A stretch of 64,000 nucleotides of DNA from SZUA-430 sp040080835 (GCA_040080835.1 JBEBHP010000017.1:1-64000); one strand, 5' to 3'; numbered from the stretch's first letter, positions 16,916 through 25,372 are shown. Made by a program: numbers and translations. Notes: generated by a model from the letters alone, not told the origin.

Positions 16916-16926
16916 GCACGGTCTGG

Positions 16927-17097
16927 CTAGTGCCGGACCTGCTCCATTTCAAAATCTGACTTCTCGGTACCGCAATCCGGGCATATCCAGTCTTCCGGCA
17001 CGTCTTGCCAGCGCGTGCCGGGAGCAATTCCTTCCGAAGGCAACCCCTGGGCCTCATCATAGATGAAACCGCAATTGCGGCAGCGCCACTTGTTCAT
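16927..17097 (-). CDS. Rubredoxin
   Basis: The 56-residue rubredoxin has KWRCRNCGFIYDEAQG (Cys6, Cys9) and EDWICPDCGTEKSDFE (Cys39, Cys42), the four ligands of a single mononuclear iron. It lies eight bases after the P450 stop on the same strand, so it is co-transcribed and is an obvious candidate electron donor to that enzyme. The start at 17097 (MNKWRC) is the family start; upstream residues are the tail of the P450 sequence region. Confidence 0.92.
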   Translation of the reverse strand: MNKWRCRNCGFIYDEAQGLPSEGIAPGTRWQDVPEDWICPDCGTEKSDFEMEQVRH

Positions 17098-17105
17098 GAC
17101 CAGGC

Positions 17106-18377
17106 TCAGTTCACTGTGAAGCGAATGGGAACCCGCTTGGGTCCGCACACGAAGTTTGAAATCGTGTTCTCGGGCTTACCGGCCAGCTCGACCGACTTCA
17201 GCCTTGGCAGCAACTCTTCCCAAAGTATGCGCATCTCCATGCGTGCGAGGTGCTGGCCCAGGCACACATGCGCGCCATAGCCAAACGCAATCTGCTGGGC
17301 GCCAGCCCGGTCGAGACGGAATTCGAAAGGCTTGTCAAATACCGTTTCGTCGCGTGTTGCGGACTGATAGCAAAGCATCAGCCAGTCATCCTTGCTGATC
17401 TTCTGGCCAGCAACTTCCGTGTCACTGGTTGCCGTGCGCATGAAATGCTTGACGGGGACGGCCCAGCGGATCGATTCCTCAACGAGGGCATTGACCAGTG
17501 CGGGGTCCTTCCTGATCTTGGCCAATGTGTCGGGTCGTTCGGCCAGCGCCCACATGGCAGCCGCCGTCGTGTTCGACGTCGTGTCGTGTCCTGCCGTCGC
17601 CGCAATGATGTAGTAACCCATCATCTGACGGTAGTTCAGGTACTCCCCGTTGATCTTCGCGTTAGCAATCAGACTGTTGACATGCGCGGTCGGGTGCGCC
17701 CGGTATTTTTTTGTCACTTCGCTGAAGTAGGCTTCCAGTTGCTGGGCAACCGCAAGCAGGGCCTGCAGGCCGTCCTGCATCGTGGCGTCCTTGCCCAGGC
17801 GATTGAATTCCGGGTCTGCATTGCTGAAGAGTTCCTGTGTCAGCCGCAGCATGAATGGTTCATCTTCGGGCGGCACGCCCAGCACCGTCATGATCACGCG
17901 CAGCGGGTAGAGGAAGGCAACGTCACGCGCGAAATCGCACTGGCCACCGAACTTCAGCATGTGGTCGACAAATTCGCGAGCGATGCCCCGAATGCTTTCT
18001 TCCCAAGAGCGGATAGCCTTGGGTGTGACGTGCGGAAACACAATGGCACGCAAGTCCCGGTGCTCCTGTCCGTCAACGGATACGAGTGACCGGATGAGGT
18101 TTGGCTCGCCGCCGGAGACGTTGCGTACCATCTGTTCTGCCTCTCGAGGCGCCACAAACGTCGACCGGTCTCCGTTATGGAAGATGTCGTTCTGCCGCTC
18201 GATTGTCATGATGTCGGCGTGGCGGCTGACGACCCAGAACGGATCGAAGCCATCGGGCTGCGCCTTGGCGAGTGGCCATGTCGCGCGGATCTTCTGGAAG
18301 GCGTTGTGGACTGCATCGCCATTTGCGTAGGCGTTCGGGTCGACGATTGTGTTGGCCAGTTCGGTCGGGATGCTCAT
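17106..18377 (-). CDS. Cytochrome P450 (bacterial class I)
   Basis: The 423-residue protein has I-helix AGHDTTSNTTA (oxygen activation), K-helix EESIRW (the ExxR motif), and the heme loop FGYGAHVCLGQHLARME with Cys372 as the axial ligand. No membrane anchor or fused reductase is present, so it needs separate redox partners; the rubredoxin gene follows immediately. The general pattern resembles soluble P450s acting on terpenoid, fatty or steroid substrates, but the substrate cannot be read. GGAGG lies eight bases before the ATG at 18377. Confidence 0.93.
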   Translation of the reverse strand: MSIPTELANTIVDPNAYANGDAVHNAFQKIRATWPLAKAQPDGFDPFWVVSRHADIMTIERQNDIFHNGDRSTFVAPREAEQMVRNVSGGEPNLIRSLVSVDGQEHRDLRAIVFPHVTPKAIRSWEESIRGIAREFVDHMLKFGGQCDFARDVAFLYPLRVIMTVLGVPPEDEPFMLRLTQELFSNADPEFNRLGKDATMQDGLQALLAVAQQLEAYFSEVTKKYRAHPTAHVNSLIANAKINGEYLNYRQMMGYYIIAATAGHDTTSNTTAAAMWALAERPDTLAKIRKDPALVNALVEESIRWAVPVKHFMRTATSDTEVAGQKISKDDWLMLCYQSATRDETVFDKPFEFRLDRAGAQQIAFGYGAHVCLGQHLARMEMRILWEELLPRLKSVELAGKPENTISNFVCGPKRVPIRFTVN

Positions 18378-18605
18378 TCTTTCCTCCAGGGGCACGTCGC
18401 GCACGATGCTGCCCGACGACACCCAGCGCATTGATCTACCGCAAAGAGCCTGTCGCAGAAGAACAGGTTTGCGTAGCGTCAGCGATTGTGCAGCCTGTTC
18501 GCTGTCACTACGCCATCTGTACCTTGGTGGCGCAACCCCTGATCGAAAAATTGCAGCACCCTTGCCCACACGTCCTGACTGACCTGTCGTCGTCTTCACC
18601 GGCGC

Positions 18606-18899
18606 TCAGGCCGGATCGAGAATGTCCTTCAGGTAGTCGACATAAACCTGGAAGCTTCTTCGTCCGGACTTGGTCAGTGACACCCGCGTGCGAGGCCGGT
18701 TGTTGTGAAAATCTTTTTCGACTTTCACATAGGCAGCCTTCTCCAGCGTGGCGATGTGGGCGCCGAGATTTCCTTCCGTTGCCTGCACGATCGACTTGAG
18801 CCGCACAAACTCCAGCTTCTCGCTTTCCGGCAACGCCCGAAGTGCTGCCATGATCTTCAGGCGCAGTGGCTGGTGAATAACTTCATCGGGCTGATCCAT
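18606..18899 (-). CDS. Winged-helix regulator (HTH_34-like)
   Basis: The 97-residue protein has HQPLRLKIMAALRAL, then LKSIVQATEGNLGAHIATLEKAAYVKVEKDF (recognition helix and wing) and TRVSLTKSGRRSFQVYVDYL, matching the small winged-helix regulators paired with a transmembrane gene. It is preceded by such a membrane gene with a one-base gap, and the pair probably forms one transcript with autoregulation. Confidence 0.85.
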   Translation of the reverse strand: MDQPDEVIHQPLRLKIMAALRALPESEKLEFVRLKSIVQATEGNLGAHIATLEKAAYVKVEKDFHNNRPRTRVSLTKSGRRSFQVYVDYLKDILDPA

Positions 18900-18900
18900 G

Positions 18901-19458
18901 TCAGACCCTCCTCAGCCAGAAGCTCGTCAGCATGAGCACGCCGCCGCCCGCGAATGCCATCCAGAGGCTGAAATGCGGACCTGCATTGTAATAGCCAACC
19001 AGCACTGCCACCGCGAGCACCACGCCGCATAGCGAAAAGCGCAGACCTGCCCAAAGCCCTGCGAACAGATAGGCGCCAGCGAACACGAGAGGAACGAAAG
19101 CATCAACCTGCCGCGGTTCAAGCGTCAGTACGGATGACATGACACCGAAAAACGCGGCGAACCCGGCGCTGATGGCTGCGTAACGCCAGGTGAACCCTGC
19201 CCTTGCGCGCGAGCCGCCCTGGGATTGCCGGCTTGCGAGAATTATGCTGCCGAGCGCGCCGACAGCGATGCCCGCACCCCAGGTGAGGTTCCGGTATTCC
19301 GGCGCGTAATCTGTCACCGCATATCCGAACGCCCAGACAAGGCCCCAGATCAGAAAGTGGGGCGAGGCCTCCCGGTACACGTGAAGCTCGCGGCTGTAAT
19401 CGCCGGTGCGGTCGATTTCTTCCAGCGTCTTTGACGCTTCTTCGGGCGAGATGGGCAT
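18901..19458 (-). CDS. Five-helix membrane protein paired with winged-helix regulator
   Basis: The 185-residue protein has a cytoplasmic N-terminal helix (SPEEASKTLEEIDRTGDYSREL) and then about five transmembrane segments, such as FLIWGLVWAFGYAVTDY, WGAGIAVGALGSIILAS and VVLAVAVLVGYYNAG. This arrangement, with a downstream small HTH gene one base away, recurs widely in Proteobacteria, but the physiological role is unknown. GGAGG sits ten bases before the start codon. A TGTACAAT-like extended -10 lies just upstream. Confidence 0.78.
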   Translation of the reverse strand: MPISPEEASKTLEEIDRTGDYSRELHVYREASPHFLIWGLVWAFGYAVTDYAPEYRNLTWGAGIAVGALGSIILASRQSQGGSRARAGFTWRYAAISAGFAAFFGVMSSVLTLEPRQVDAFVPLVFAGAYLFAGLWAGLRFSLCGVVLAVAVLVGYYNAGPHFSLWMAFAGGGVLMLTSFWLRRV

Positions 19459-19482
19459 GCGTGCCTCCAGTTCAACCAGAGT

Positions 19483-19499
19483 ACTCTATTGTACAGAGT
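19483..19499 (-). promoter_or_regulatory. Promoter candidate with ACTCT/AGAGT inverted repeat
   Basis: Read on the minus strand, TGTACAAT resembles an extended -10 box. It is bracketed by the inverted arms ACTCT (19483-19487) and AGAGT (19495-19499). It lies 25 to 41 bases before the start of the membrane/winged-helix pair, a plausible autoregulatory site. Confidence 0.4.
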
Positions 19500-19533
19500 G
19501 TTCGATAGCAAGCGGTCTTTTGAAGGGCTCCCC

Positions 19534-19570
19534 CTCGACTGCAGCACCACTTCGTGGTGCCGCAGTCGAG
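19534..19570 (-). terminator. Strong hairpin after the cupin gene
   Basis: CTCGACTGC pairs with GCAGTCGAG, then one mismatch, then GCACCAC pairs with GTGGTGC around TTC. It follows the cupin stop at 19584 and so may end that transcript, though no clear T-run follows on the minus strand. Confidence 0.5.
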
Positions 19571-19583
19571 AGGGACCGGCGCC

Positions 19584-20048
19584 CTATTTTTTCTTCGGGA
19601 GCGGCTTGCCGTTCTTGCGGACGTAGCCGCCTGCCGACGGATCATACTTCAGGTCGATGTCCGGGTAGATCGTGACGTCCTTGCGGTGGCGAGAACCAAT
19701 CTCGAGTACAATGGCGTCGGCGCTGCTCCGGTTGACCAGGTGGTGACCGTCTGCCCGGTTCTTGGGAAAGCCCGAGCAGTCACCTGGTTCAAGAACAGTC
19801 TCTCCCTGATCGGTGATCAGCACCACAGCTCCAGACAACACGTAGATGAATTCGTCTTCGCAGTCATGCCAGTGCCGCTGAGACGACCATGCGCCCGCGG
19901 GCAGCCGGAGGAGGTTTACGCCGAAGTCAGTGAGTCCTGCCGCATTGCCGAGCGGCGTGCGCTCGCGCTTCGCGCAAGGCGTCGAGAACGGCGCGGGATA
20001 GCGCGAACCCTTGCGTTTGCGAATGCGGGAGATATTGATCCGGGACAT
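19584..20048 (-). CDS. Cupin-domain protein
   Basis: The 154-residue single-domain cupin has GVNLLRLPAGAWSSQRHWHDCEDEFIYVLSG (metal-binding motif 1, His-rich) and LEPGDCSGFPKNRADGHHLVNRSS (motif 2). The end is lysine-rich (KPLPKKK). Metal-dependent or sugar-binding functions are both possible. The ATG at 20048 opens MSRINISRIRKRKG; the in-frame extension upstream has no cupin sequence. Confidence 0.85.
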   Translation of the reverse strand: MSRINISRIRKRKGSRYPAPFSTPCAKRERTPLGNAAGLTDFGVNLLRLPAGAWSSQRHWHDCEDEFIYVLSGAVVLITDQGETVLEPGDCSGFPKNRADGHHLVNRSSADAIVLEIGSRHRKDVTIYPDIDLKYDPSAGGYVRKNGKPLPKKK

Positions 20049-20118
20049 GAGGGGCCTCTGCGATGCTCGTGCGCATATTATGGCGGATTGCGCGCGCTGC
20101 AAGGAATTTGGATACTAC

Positions 20119-21342
20119 CTAAGCCTGCTCAAGCACGAACTCGGCGCGTGGTCGGATCAGGGCTCCCGTGGTTCGCTGCTCGAAGGCATGAGCGATCCAG
20201 CCAACGGATCTTCCGAGCGCGAACAATGCGAGTGCTGAGCCCTTTGGCAAATCAAATGCCCGCTCGATCGCCAACAGTCCAAAGTCGACGTTTGGTTCGA
20301 AGCCCGCCAGCAATCGGGCTGACTTGAGCAATGCCGCCATCGTCGTGTCGAGCTTGACCGCTGCTATCAACTCTGCGCCACGCGGATCGGCATCGCGGTA
20401 CACGGAATTTCCGAACCCGGGGAGCGTCTCGCCCCGGTTCAGACGGGTTTCAACCGCGCTGTCGGCATCGCCGCAGGCGTCTATCTCGTCCAGCAGCGCC
20501 CGCAGCCGCTCAGTTGCGCCGCCGTGTCTTGGTCCGCTCATCGCTGCCAGTCCCGCGATCGCACAGTGGGCGAGGCCAGCGCCGGTGGAGGCGACAACCC
20601 TGACCGCAAATGTCGAAGCGTTCAGTTCGTGATCAGCCAGGAGCACGAGCGCGCGGCGGATGATCTCTGCCGCCCGGGGACGATGCCATGCCACGCTGAC
20701 GGCACGGTGGATCGGTCCGGAAAACGCTGCACCCGTCCCTGCAACAGCGACAGTCAACGCTGCAAGCAGGTGAGCCGCTGCCTGGAAAGCATGCAGGCCC
20801 GGCCTGCCTGCCCTCGTCACTTCGTGAGGCGTCAGCAGCGAGAGCAGCAGCATCGCCCGGTCAGTCGCCCGTTCCGGCGCATAACCCGTTGCAATGGTCT
20901 GCCATCCCAGAACCTGGCACGGGTCGAACTGCAGGCCCGAGAACGGGTTGGTATCGCCAGTGTCCCACAGCAATCGTGCGGCATCCTCGAGTGTTGCCTT
21001 GCGTGAAAATGCGACTGCTTCCCTTGTACGGTAATAGCAGTGATTGTCTTCAAAGTGCGTGATGCGCGTTTTGAGAACGGGAAGTCCGTAGTCGAGCGCG
21101 TTGGCCACCGCCACCCGCGGGCGGCGGGTTTGCCGCTTTCGGGCAACAAGGGCCTGGATGTCGGCGGTCGCATAGAGACACGACCTGGAATTCGATGGAT
21201 CTGGCGTTGAGCGGATGAGCCCGCGGCTGACATACACGTAAAGTGACGCATGACTGATGCTCAGCGCTCTGGTCGCGCTGTTCGCGTCCATCTGCGCTGC
21301 GGTGCTGGCTGGTGGGCGTTTGAAGCGGTTTTTTGCTCTCAT
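20119..21342 (-). CDS. Citrate synthase family protein with N-terminal HTH
   Basis: The 407-residue protein starts with a MerR-like helix-turn-helix segment (NSATRALSISHASLYVYVSRGLIRS, about residues 20-45) fused to a citrate synthase domain. The catalytic elements are present: ADHELNASTFA (first His), GPRHGGA (second His) and NVDFGLLA (Asp). The enzyme would join acetyl-CoA or another acyl-CoA to a keto acid, while the HTH suggests DNA binding or simply a structural extension. Such forms are common in alphaproteobacteria and are not the main TCA enzyme. The ATG at 21342 lies in a palindrome. Confidence 0.88.
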   Translation of the reverse strand: MRAKNRFKRPPASTAAQMDANSATRALSISHASLYVYVSRGLIRSTPDPSNSRSCLYATADIQALVARKRQTRRPRVAVANALDYGLPVLKTRITHFEDNHCYYRTREAVAFSRKATLEDAARLLWDTGDTNPFSGLQFDPCQVLGWQTIATGYAPERATDRAMLLLSLLTPHEVTRAGRPGLHAFQAAAHLLAALTVAVAGTGAAFSGPIHRAVSVAWHRPRAAEIIRRALVLLADHELNASTFAVRVVASTGAGLAHCAIAGLAAMSGPRHGGATERLRALLDEIDACGDADSAVETRLNRGETLPGFGNSVYRDADPRGAELIAAVKLDTTMAALLKSARLLAGFEPNVDFGLLAIERAFDLPKGSALALFALGRSVGWIAHAFEQRTTGALIRPRAEFVLEQA

Positions 21343-21363
21343 CTTAACATGTTGATTTAAGAT
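21341..21363. promoter_or_regulatory. Inverted repeat across the start of the citrate synthase-like gene
   Basis: ATCTTAA (21341-21347) and TTAAGAT (21357-21363) are perfect arms, with the inner palindrome AACATGTT at 21346-21353. It covers the start region of the HTH-citrate synthase gene and lies in the gap to the divergent hydrolase at 21409, so it may control both. Confidence 0.5.
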
Positions 21364-21408
21364 TGACGGACCCAGGCCCAGCATCCATGATTTTTTCAAT
21401 GGTGGGAA

Positions 21409-22698
21409 GTGACTTCCCCCGCAGGGAGGCGTTGGTTCGTGGCGGTCCGCATCATTTTACTGACGACGATTGCCTTGCTGGCATGGACCGCCCTTGCGGT
21501 TACCGGAACGATTGAAGGCTGGTGGAGAAAGCCGCTGGCTGCCCATGGTGATGCCGGGGCGTTTCGGAATGCAGCGATCGCGGAGATCGACGCCAGCTAC
21601 AAGGGAAATGTCGCCTTTGTGATGATCCAGCACGGCGCCGTCTTCGGCAATCATTTCGCATCGGTGGGGCAACCCGTTAGCGGCGACAGCCGCTTCCAGG
21701 TGGCTTCGATGAGCAAGTGGATCACGGCCTGGGGTGTGATGACCCTTGTGGAAGCTGGAAAGCTGGATCTAGACAAACCCGTCGCAGGCTATCTCACGCG
21801 CTGGAAGTTTCCGCCGGGCGCATTCGACAGCAATGGTGTCACCGTGCGCCGACTCTTGAGCCATACGGCCGGGCTGACGGATGGCCTGGGTTACGCGGGA
21901 TTCAAACCTGGACAGCCTGTTCAACGCCTCGAAGATTCCCTGACACATGCCGCCGATGCTTCTCCGGGCCACGACGGATCGGTTCGCGTTGGCGTGGAAC
22001 CGGGGACGGAGTTCAAGTATTCCGGCGGCGGATACACACTCCTGCAGTTGCTGATCGAAGAGGTATCAGGCCAATCGTTCAACGACTACATGACCTCGCA
22101 CGTCTTCGACAAACTCGGGATGGCACGATCGACATTCGTGCTGAAAGACGACGATGTTGCAGCGTTTTACGACACGCGCGGGGAACCTGCGACCCACAAT
22201 CGCTTCGCAGCGCTTGCAGCGGCCTCGCTATACACCACGACGTCGGACATGACCCGGTTCCTTCAGGCGCATGTCCGCGGGCCCAATGGCGAACCACCCG
22301 GGCGCGGCGTTCTGAAGCCGGAGCCACTGGTTGAGATGCGTCGCCCGCATGCGTCGAAGTTCGGCGTCGAAATCTGGGGCCTCGGGACGATTCTGTTTGC
22401 GCCGAACAACCGGGGCAGCTTCATTATCGGGCATGATGGCAACAATGAACCTGCCATCAATACGGCGGCGCGTGTCGATCCTGATACCGGCGACGGCATC
22501 ATCATCCTTGAAACCGGGAACAAGCTGCTGGCGACAATGCTTGCGAGTGAATGGGTGTTCTGGCGCACGGGGAATGTCGACTTCCTGATGGTCACGATGG
22601 AGTCCGGGACGCTGCTGAGGATCCTTGCTGCGGGTTGGGTGGTGATTGTTCTGGGCGGATTGTTTGCCGGATTGCGTGCGCGTCGGGTGGTGGTGTGA
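21409..22698 (+). CDS. Serine beta-lactamase-like / class C hydrolase, membrane anchored
   Basis: The 429-residue protein has an N-terminal transmembrane helix (about 9-33), the class C SxxK motif SMSK with Ser100 and Lys103, and YSG in GTEFKYSGGGYTLLQ in place of YxN. HDG in FIIGHDGNNEP corresponds to the KTG-like third motif. A C-terminal hydrophobic helix (about 405-425) follows. It belongs to the beta-lactamase/D-alanyl-D-alanine carboxypeptidase/esterase clan; the substrate is unknown. The chosen start is GTG at 21409, which places the first helix at the N-terminus. Confidence 0.85.
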   Translation: MTSPAGRRWFVAVRIILLTTIALLAWTALAVTGTIEGWWRKPLAAHGDAGAFRNAAIAEIDASYKGNVAFVMIQHGAVFGNHFASVGQPVSGDSRFQVASMSKWITAWGVMTLVEAGKLDLDKPVAGYLTRWKFPPGAFDSNGVTVRRLLSHTAGLTDGLGYAGFKPGQPVQRLEDSLTHAADASPGHDGSVRVGVEPGTEFKYSGGGYTLLQLLIEEVSGQSFNDYMTSHVFDKLGMARSTFVLKDDDVAAFYDTRGEPATHNRFAALAAASLYTTTSDMTRFLQAHVRGPNGEPPGRGVLKPEPLVEMRRPHASKFGVEIWGLGTILFAPNNRGSFIIGHDGNNEPAINTAARVDPDTGDGIIILETGNKLLATMLASEWVFWRTGNVDFLMVTMESGTLLRILAAGWVVIVLGGLFAGLRARRVVV

Positions 22699-22774
22699 TC
22701 CCCCAACCAATGCAGCAGCCTTCGACTGCGCACCTATTTCCTCTGCTAGAGCGGGAAGAAAACTCTGGAGCGAA

Positions 22775-23563
22775 TTACAGTGCCGCGACGTATTCCATGC
22801 CTACGCGAAAGGCGGTGGTTACGTCCTGCTTTTGCACGAAGGACAGCTTGAAGCCGGCTTCGGCGGCGGCTGTGCGTTCTTCGGGGGTGCCGTGGTGGTC
22901 GCTGGCATTGACGTTGTTGTCGCCGAGGCCCCAGAGCTTCTGGCCAAAGATCCAGAGCGAGGCTGCGGGGACAGCCGACTTGCGCAGGCCCAGATAGTAG
23001 CCTGCGAGAAAGTCTGCATTGAGTTCGAGGCGCTTCACCGTGGGACCGTCACCCCGGATCGTCTTGTAGAGGCCCGACTGGAATTGCCAGACGTGTGCGA
23101 ACTCGTGCGAGCACACACCCAGCACTGACACGCCCGAAGGGTCAGCAGCCTGCAATTCGGCAAACAACTGCTTGCCGAACAGAACTGTCCCCGTCCGGCT
23201 GATGTCGTTTGATTCAGGCGCGGCGAACGCGTTCGGGTCTTCATCGTCGAAGAAGCCGAAGGTCGGGTCGATGCCAAATGTCTGGCTGAGGCGCACGAGA
23301 CTTTTGTCGAGCGCGCGATCGAGGTCCTTGTTGCCCGTCGTCCGCGTGACGGTGATTTCCTCGCTGCCGCCGCTGGAGGCGCCGAGCCTGTTCCTGATCA
23401 GGCCGACATCCCTGCCGACGAGCATGCAACCCTGGATGTCACCGAGTGTGCGTGCAGCTTTCGCCGGGACGGCCTTGTCTGCTGCCATAACAACGCGCGG
23501 CAAGAGGGCCGCGCAAGTGGCGCACCCAAGGCTCGAAAGAAAAGACCGACGCGCAAGGCTCAT
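22775..23563 (-). CDS. Tat-exported HExxH metallopeptidase-like protein
   Basis: The 262-residue protein carries a twin-arginine leader (LARRSFLSSLG) ending about residue 28. The zinc motif HEFAH (His153 and His157) sits in GVCSHEFAHVWQFQ, and the downstream acidic segment LELNADFLAGYYLG could give the third ligand (Glu or Asp). The family resembles predicted M48-like peptidases of unknown substrate. Its start overlaps the stop of the discoidin-like gene by four bases (ATGA), so the two are translated together and probably act together in the periplasm. Confidence 0.85.
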   Translation of the reverse strand: MSLARRSFLSSLGCATCAALLPRVVMAADKAVPAKAARTLGDIQGCMLVGRDVGLIRNRLGASSGGSEEITVTRTTGNKDLDRALDKSLVRLSQTFGIDPTFGFFDDEDPNAFAAPESNDISRTGTVLFGKQLFAELQAADPSGVSVLGVCSHEFAHVWQFQSGLYKTIRGDGPTVKRLELNADFLAGYYLGLRKSAVPAASLWIFGQKLWGLGDNNVNASDHHGTPEERTAAAEAGFKLSFVQKQDVTTAFRVGMEYVAAL

Positions 23564-24207
23564 GGGATCACCCGGATCTCGGAGATGGCGGTGTCGTGAT
23601 ACTTGCTGCCCCGGTGCACCGTAATGATACGCAGGCGCACCCATGAAACCGTCACGGGCTGCGGCAATGTGAACGACATCGGGTCAGGTCCGTCGGCGAT
23701 TTCGAAGACCTGTGGCTTGCCGGTCGGCAACGTGATCTCGATCTGGCGGACACGATTGTTCTTGAGGAAGATCGATTCATTCTTGTGATAGCCGTTCAGC
23801 AAGTCGAGGCCACGAAAGGTTCCACCGGGGCCGAAATCTATGACGAGCGATTCACCGATGCCGTCCGTCGCCCTGGACGTATTGGGCACCCAGGCGGTGT
23901 CGTACTTGCCGTCGAACAGGTTCTTCGGGCGATAGCTGAATCCGTATTGCGGCGCGAGCACCGAGCTTACGCAGTAACGCAGCGTTCCGGCGCTGTCGCA
24001 GACTTCACCCGGCTGTTGGGGGCGCGCGGTGTTCCGGATGGCTGGAGCTGGCGCCTTTGGCGGCAGCGCTACTGGAGGCGGTGCCTGGGTATCGCCGTCC
24101 ACACATTCGAGGAAGTGACAAACCTGGTCGGCCTTCGCCTTCGCGGGAGCCATCAATGCAATTCCCGCGGCGAGCGCCGCGAGACCCATTGCGAAGAAGT
24201 GCCGCAT
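23560..24207 (-). CDS. Secreted discoidin-like (NADase-type glycan-binding) domain protein
   Basis: The 215-residue protein has a signal peptide ending about residue 26 (AKAKA), a Pro-rich linker with PPPVALPPKAPAPA, then a jelly-roll domain with YRPKNLFDGKYDTAWVPN and FRGLDLLNGYHKNESIFLKNNRVRQIEI. That domain is typical of discoidin/F5-8-like modules named for the NADase toxin glycan-binding domain. It should bind a carbohydrate outside the cytoplasm. It is the first gene of a coupled pair with the Tat metallopeptidase. The ATG at 24207 sets the signal peptide at residue 1. Confidence 0.82.
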   Translation of the reverse strand: MRHFFAMGLAALAAGIALMAPAKAKADQVCHFLECVDGDTQAPPPVALPPKAPAPAIRNTARPQQPGEVCDSAGTLRYCVSSVLAPQYGFSYRPKNLFDGKYDTAWVPNTSRATDGIGESLVIDFGPGGTFRGLDLLNGYHKNESIFLKNNRVRQIEITLPTGKPQVFEIADGPDPMSFTLPQPVTVSWVRLRIITVHRGSKYHDTAISEIRVIP

Positions 24208-24267
24208 CGTTACAAATCTCCCCTGAACGCGCACCGACAATCGCGCGGAAATGTTATAGCGCCAGAC

Positions 24268-25080
24268 ATGAGGCCCCGCATGCGAAGAAACGTCGCCACC
24301 CTCATTTGCTTCGTTCTTCTAGCGCAGGCCGCGCTCGCGAGCGAGATGCAATTGTCACCTTCCGCACCTGTGGCGCCCTCGCCTTCTGGCCTGCCGGCGC
24401 CGTTCGTTTTCCTGTCCGATGTCGACCCGACGATTCTGCAGGACATGCGCTATGCGGGCGACAACAATTTCACCGGCAAGCCCGTGCCAGGCTATGCGGC
24501 GGCAGAATGCGTGCTGACGAAACCCGCCGCCGAAGCGCTTGCCCGCGTGCAGGCAAATTTGCGACCGTTGCAAATGTCACTGAAGGTTTATGACTGTTAC
24601 CGACCGCAGCGCGCGGTGATGTCATTTGTTGCGTGGGGGACTGCGCGTGACCCGAAGCCCGCCACGAAGCGGTTTTTTCCCAACCTGCGGAAGGAACAGC
24701 TGGTGCCGCTGGGCTATATCGCCGAGCAGTCGAGTCACCCGCGCGGCGTCGCAATCGACCTGACGCTAGTGCAACTGCCACCGGTCGCGACCGCTGCGTT
24801 TGACCCTAAAGCAAATTATGCAGCGTGCACGGCGAAGGCGAACAAACGCGCGCCGGACAACAGCGTCGATATGGGCACGGGGTATGACTGCTTTGACACG
24901 CTGAGCCACACGGCGAGCCCGCGGGTGGATAGAGCGCAGCGGGTGTGGCGGCATTTGCTTTTTGTGGCGATGACGAAAGAAAAGTTCGAGAATTTCGAGA
25001 AGGAATGGTGGCACTATGTGTTGCCGTCCGCGGACCAGGCGGTGTTCGACTTTGAGATCCCGAAGCGCGGTGTGAAGTAG
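24268..25080 (+). CDS. ddpX: D-alanyl-D-alanine dipeptidase (VanX/DdpX family)
   Basis: The 270-residue exported protein has a signal peptide ending about LAS. The M15D motifs are FVFLSDVDPTILQDMRYAGDNNF, YDCYRPQRAVMSF, the zinc site SHPRGVAIDLTL (SxHxxGxAxD) and EWWHY (the catalytic Glu and third His). It cleaves D-Ala-D-Ala released from peptidoglycan, giving alanine for reuse. It is divergent from the discoidin/metallopeptidase pair with about 60 bases between. The ATG at 24268 starts the leader; the long in-frame upstream part overlaps the opposite gene and is not coding. Confidence 0.92.
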   Translation: MRPRMRRNVATLICFVLLAQAALASEMQLSPSAPVAPSPSGLPAPFVFLSDVDPTILQDMRYAGDNNFTGKPVPGYAAAECVLTKPAAEALARVQANLRPLQMSLKVYDCYRPQRAVMSFVAWGTARDPKPATKRFFPNLRKEQLVPLGYIAEQSSHPRGVAIDLTLVQLPPVATAAFDPKANYAACTAKANKRAPDNSVDMGTGYDCFDTLSHTASPRVDRAQRVWRHLLFVAMTKEKFENFEKEWWHYVLPSADQAVFDFEIPKRGVK

Positions 25081-25097
25081 TCAGGAAGGAAGAAATT

Positions 25098-25372
25098 TCT
25101 CACACGAAGACGCGAAGACGCGAAGGGTGCGATTAGCAGAAGAAAGGATTCATGCGAAAACGCCAAAAAAGGAAAAACGCAAAAGAGCAACCGGTGGGCG
25201 TAGGGCTTATCAGCGAGAACTGATTCTTGGCGCGCTTTGCGCGCCTGAAGTTTTGTGCGAAGCGCGACCACGCTTCAGAAATGGTTCCTATTTGCGTTTT
25301 TCCTTTTTTTGGCGTTTTCGCGTGAATCCTTTCTTTCATCCCCTCGTTCCTTCGCGGCTTCGCGTGAGACAT
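25098..25372. repeat. Large inverted repeat (about 85-bp arms)
   Basis: The left arm (25098-25184) and right arm (about 25288-25372) are near-complementary. TTTGCGTTTTTCC with GGCGTTTTCGC and GAATCCTTTCTT on the right matches the reverse complement of AAGAAAGGATTC, GCGAAAACGCC and GGAAAAACGCAAA on the left. The outer ends share CGTGTGAGA/TCTCACACG-type tracts made of repeated ACGCGAAG. It fills the gap between ddpX and the CMD gene. The arrangement is a REP/BIME-like doublet or a large cruciform. Confidence 0.75.

Noticed and set aside
23785..24267. In-frame extension upstream of the VanX-type gene
   Set aside because: It overlaps the opposite-strand discoidin gene and contains no leader; the signal peptide begins at 24268.
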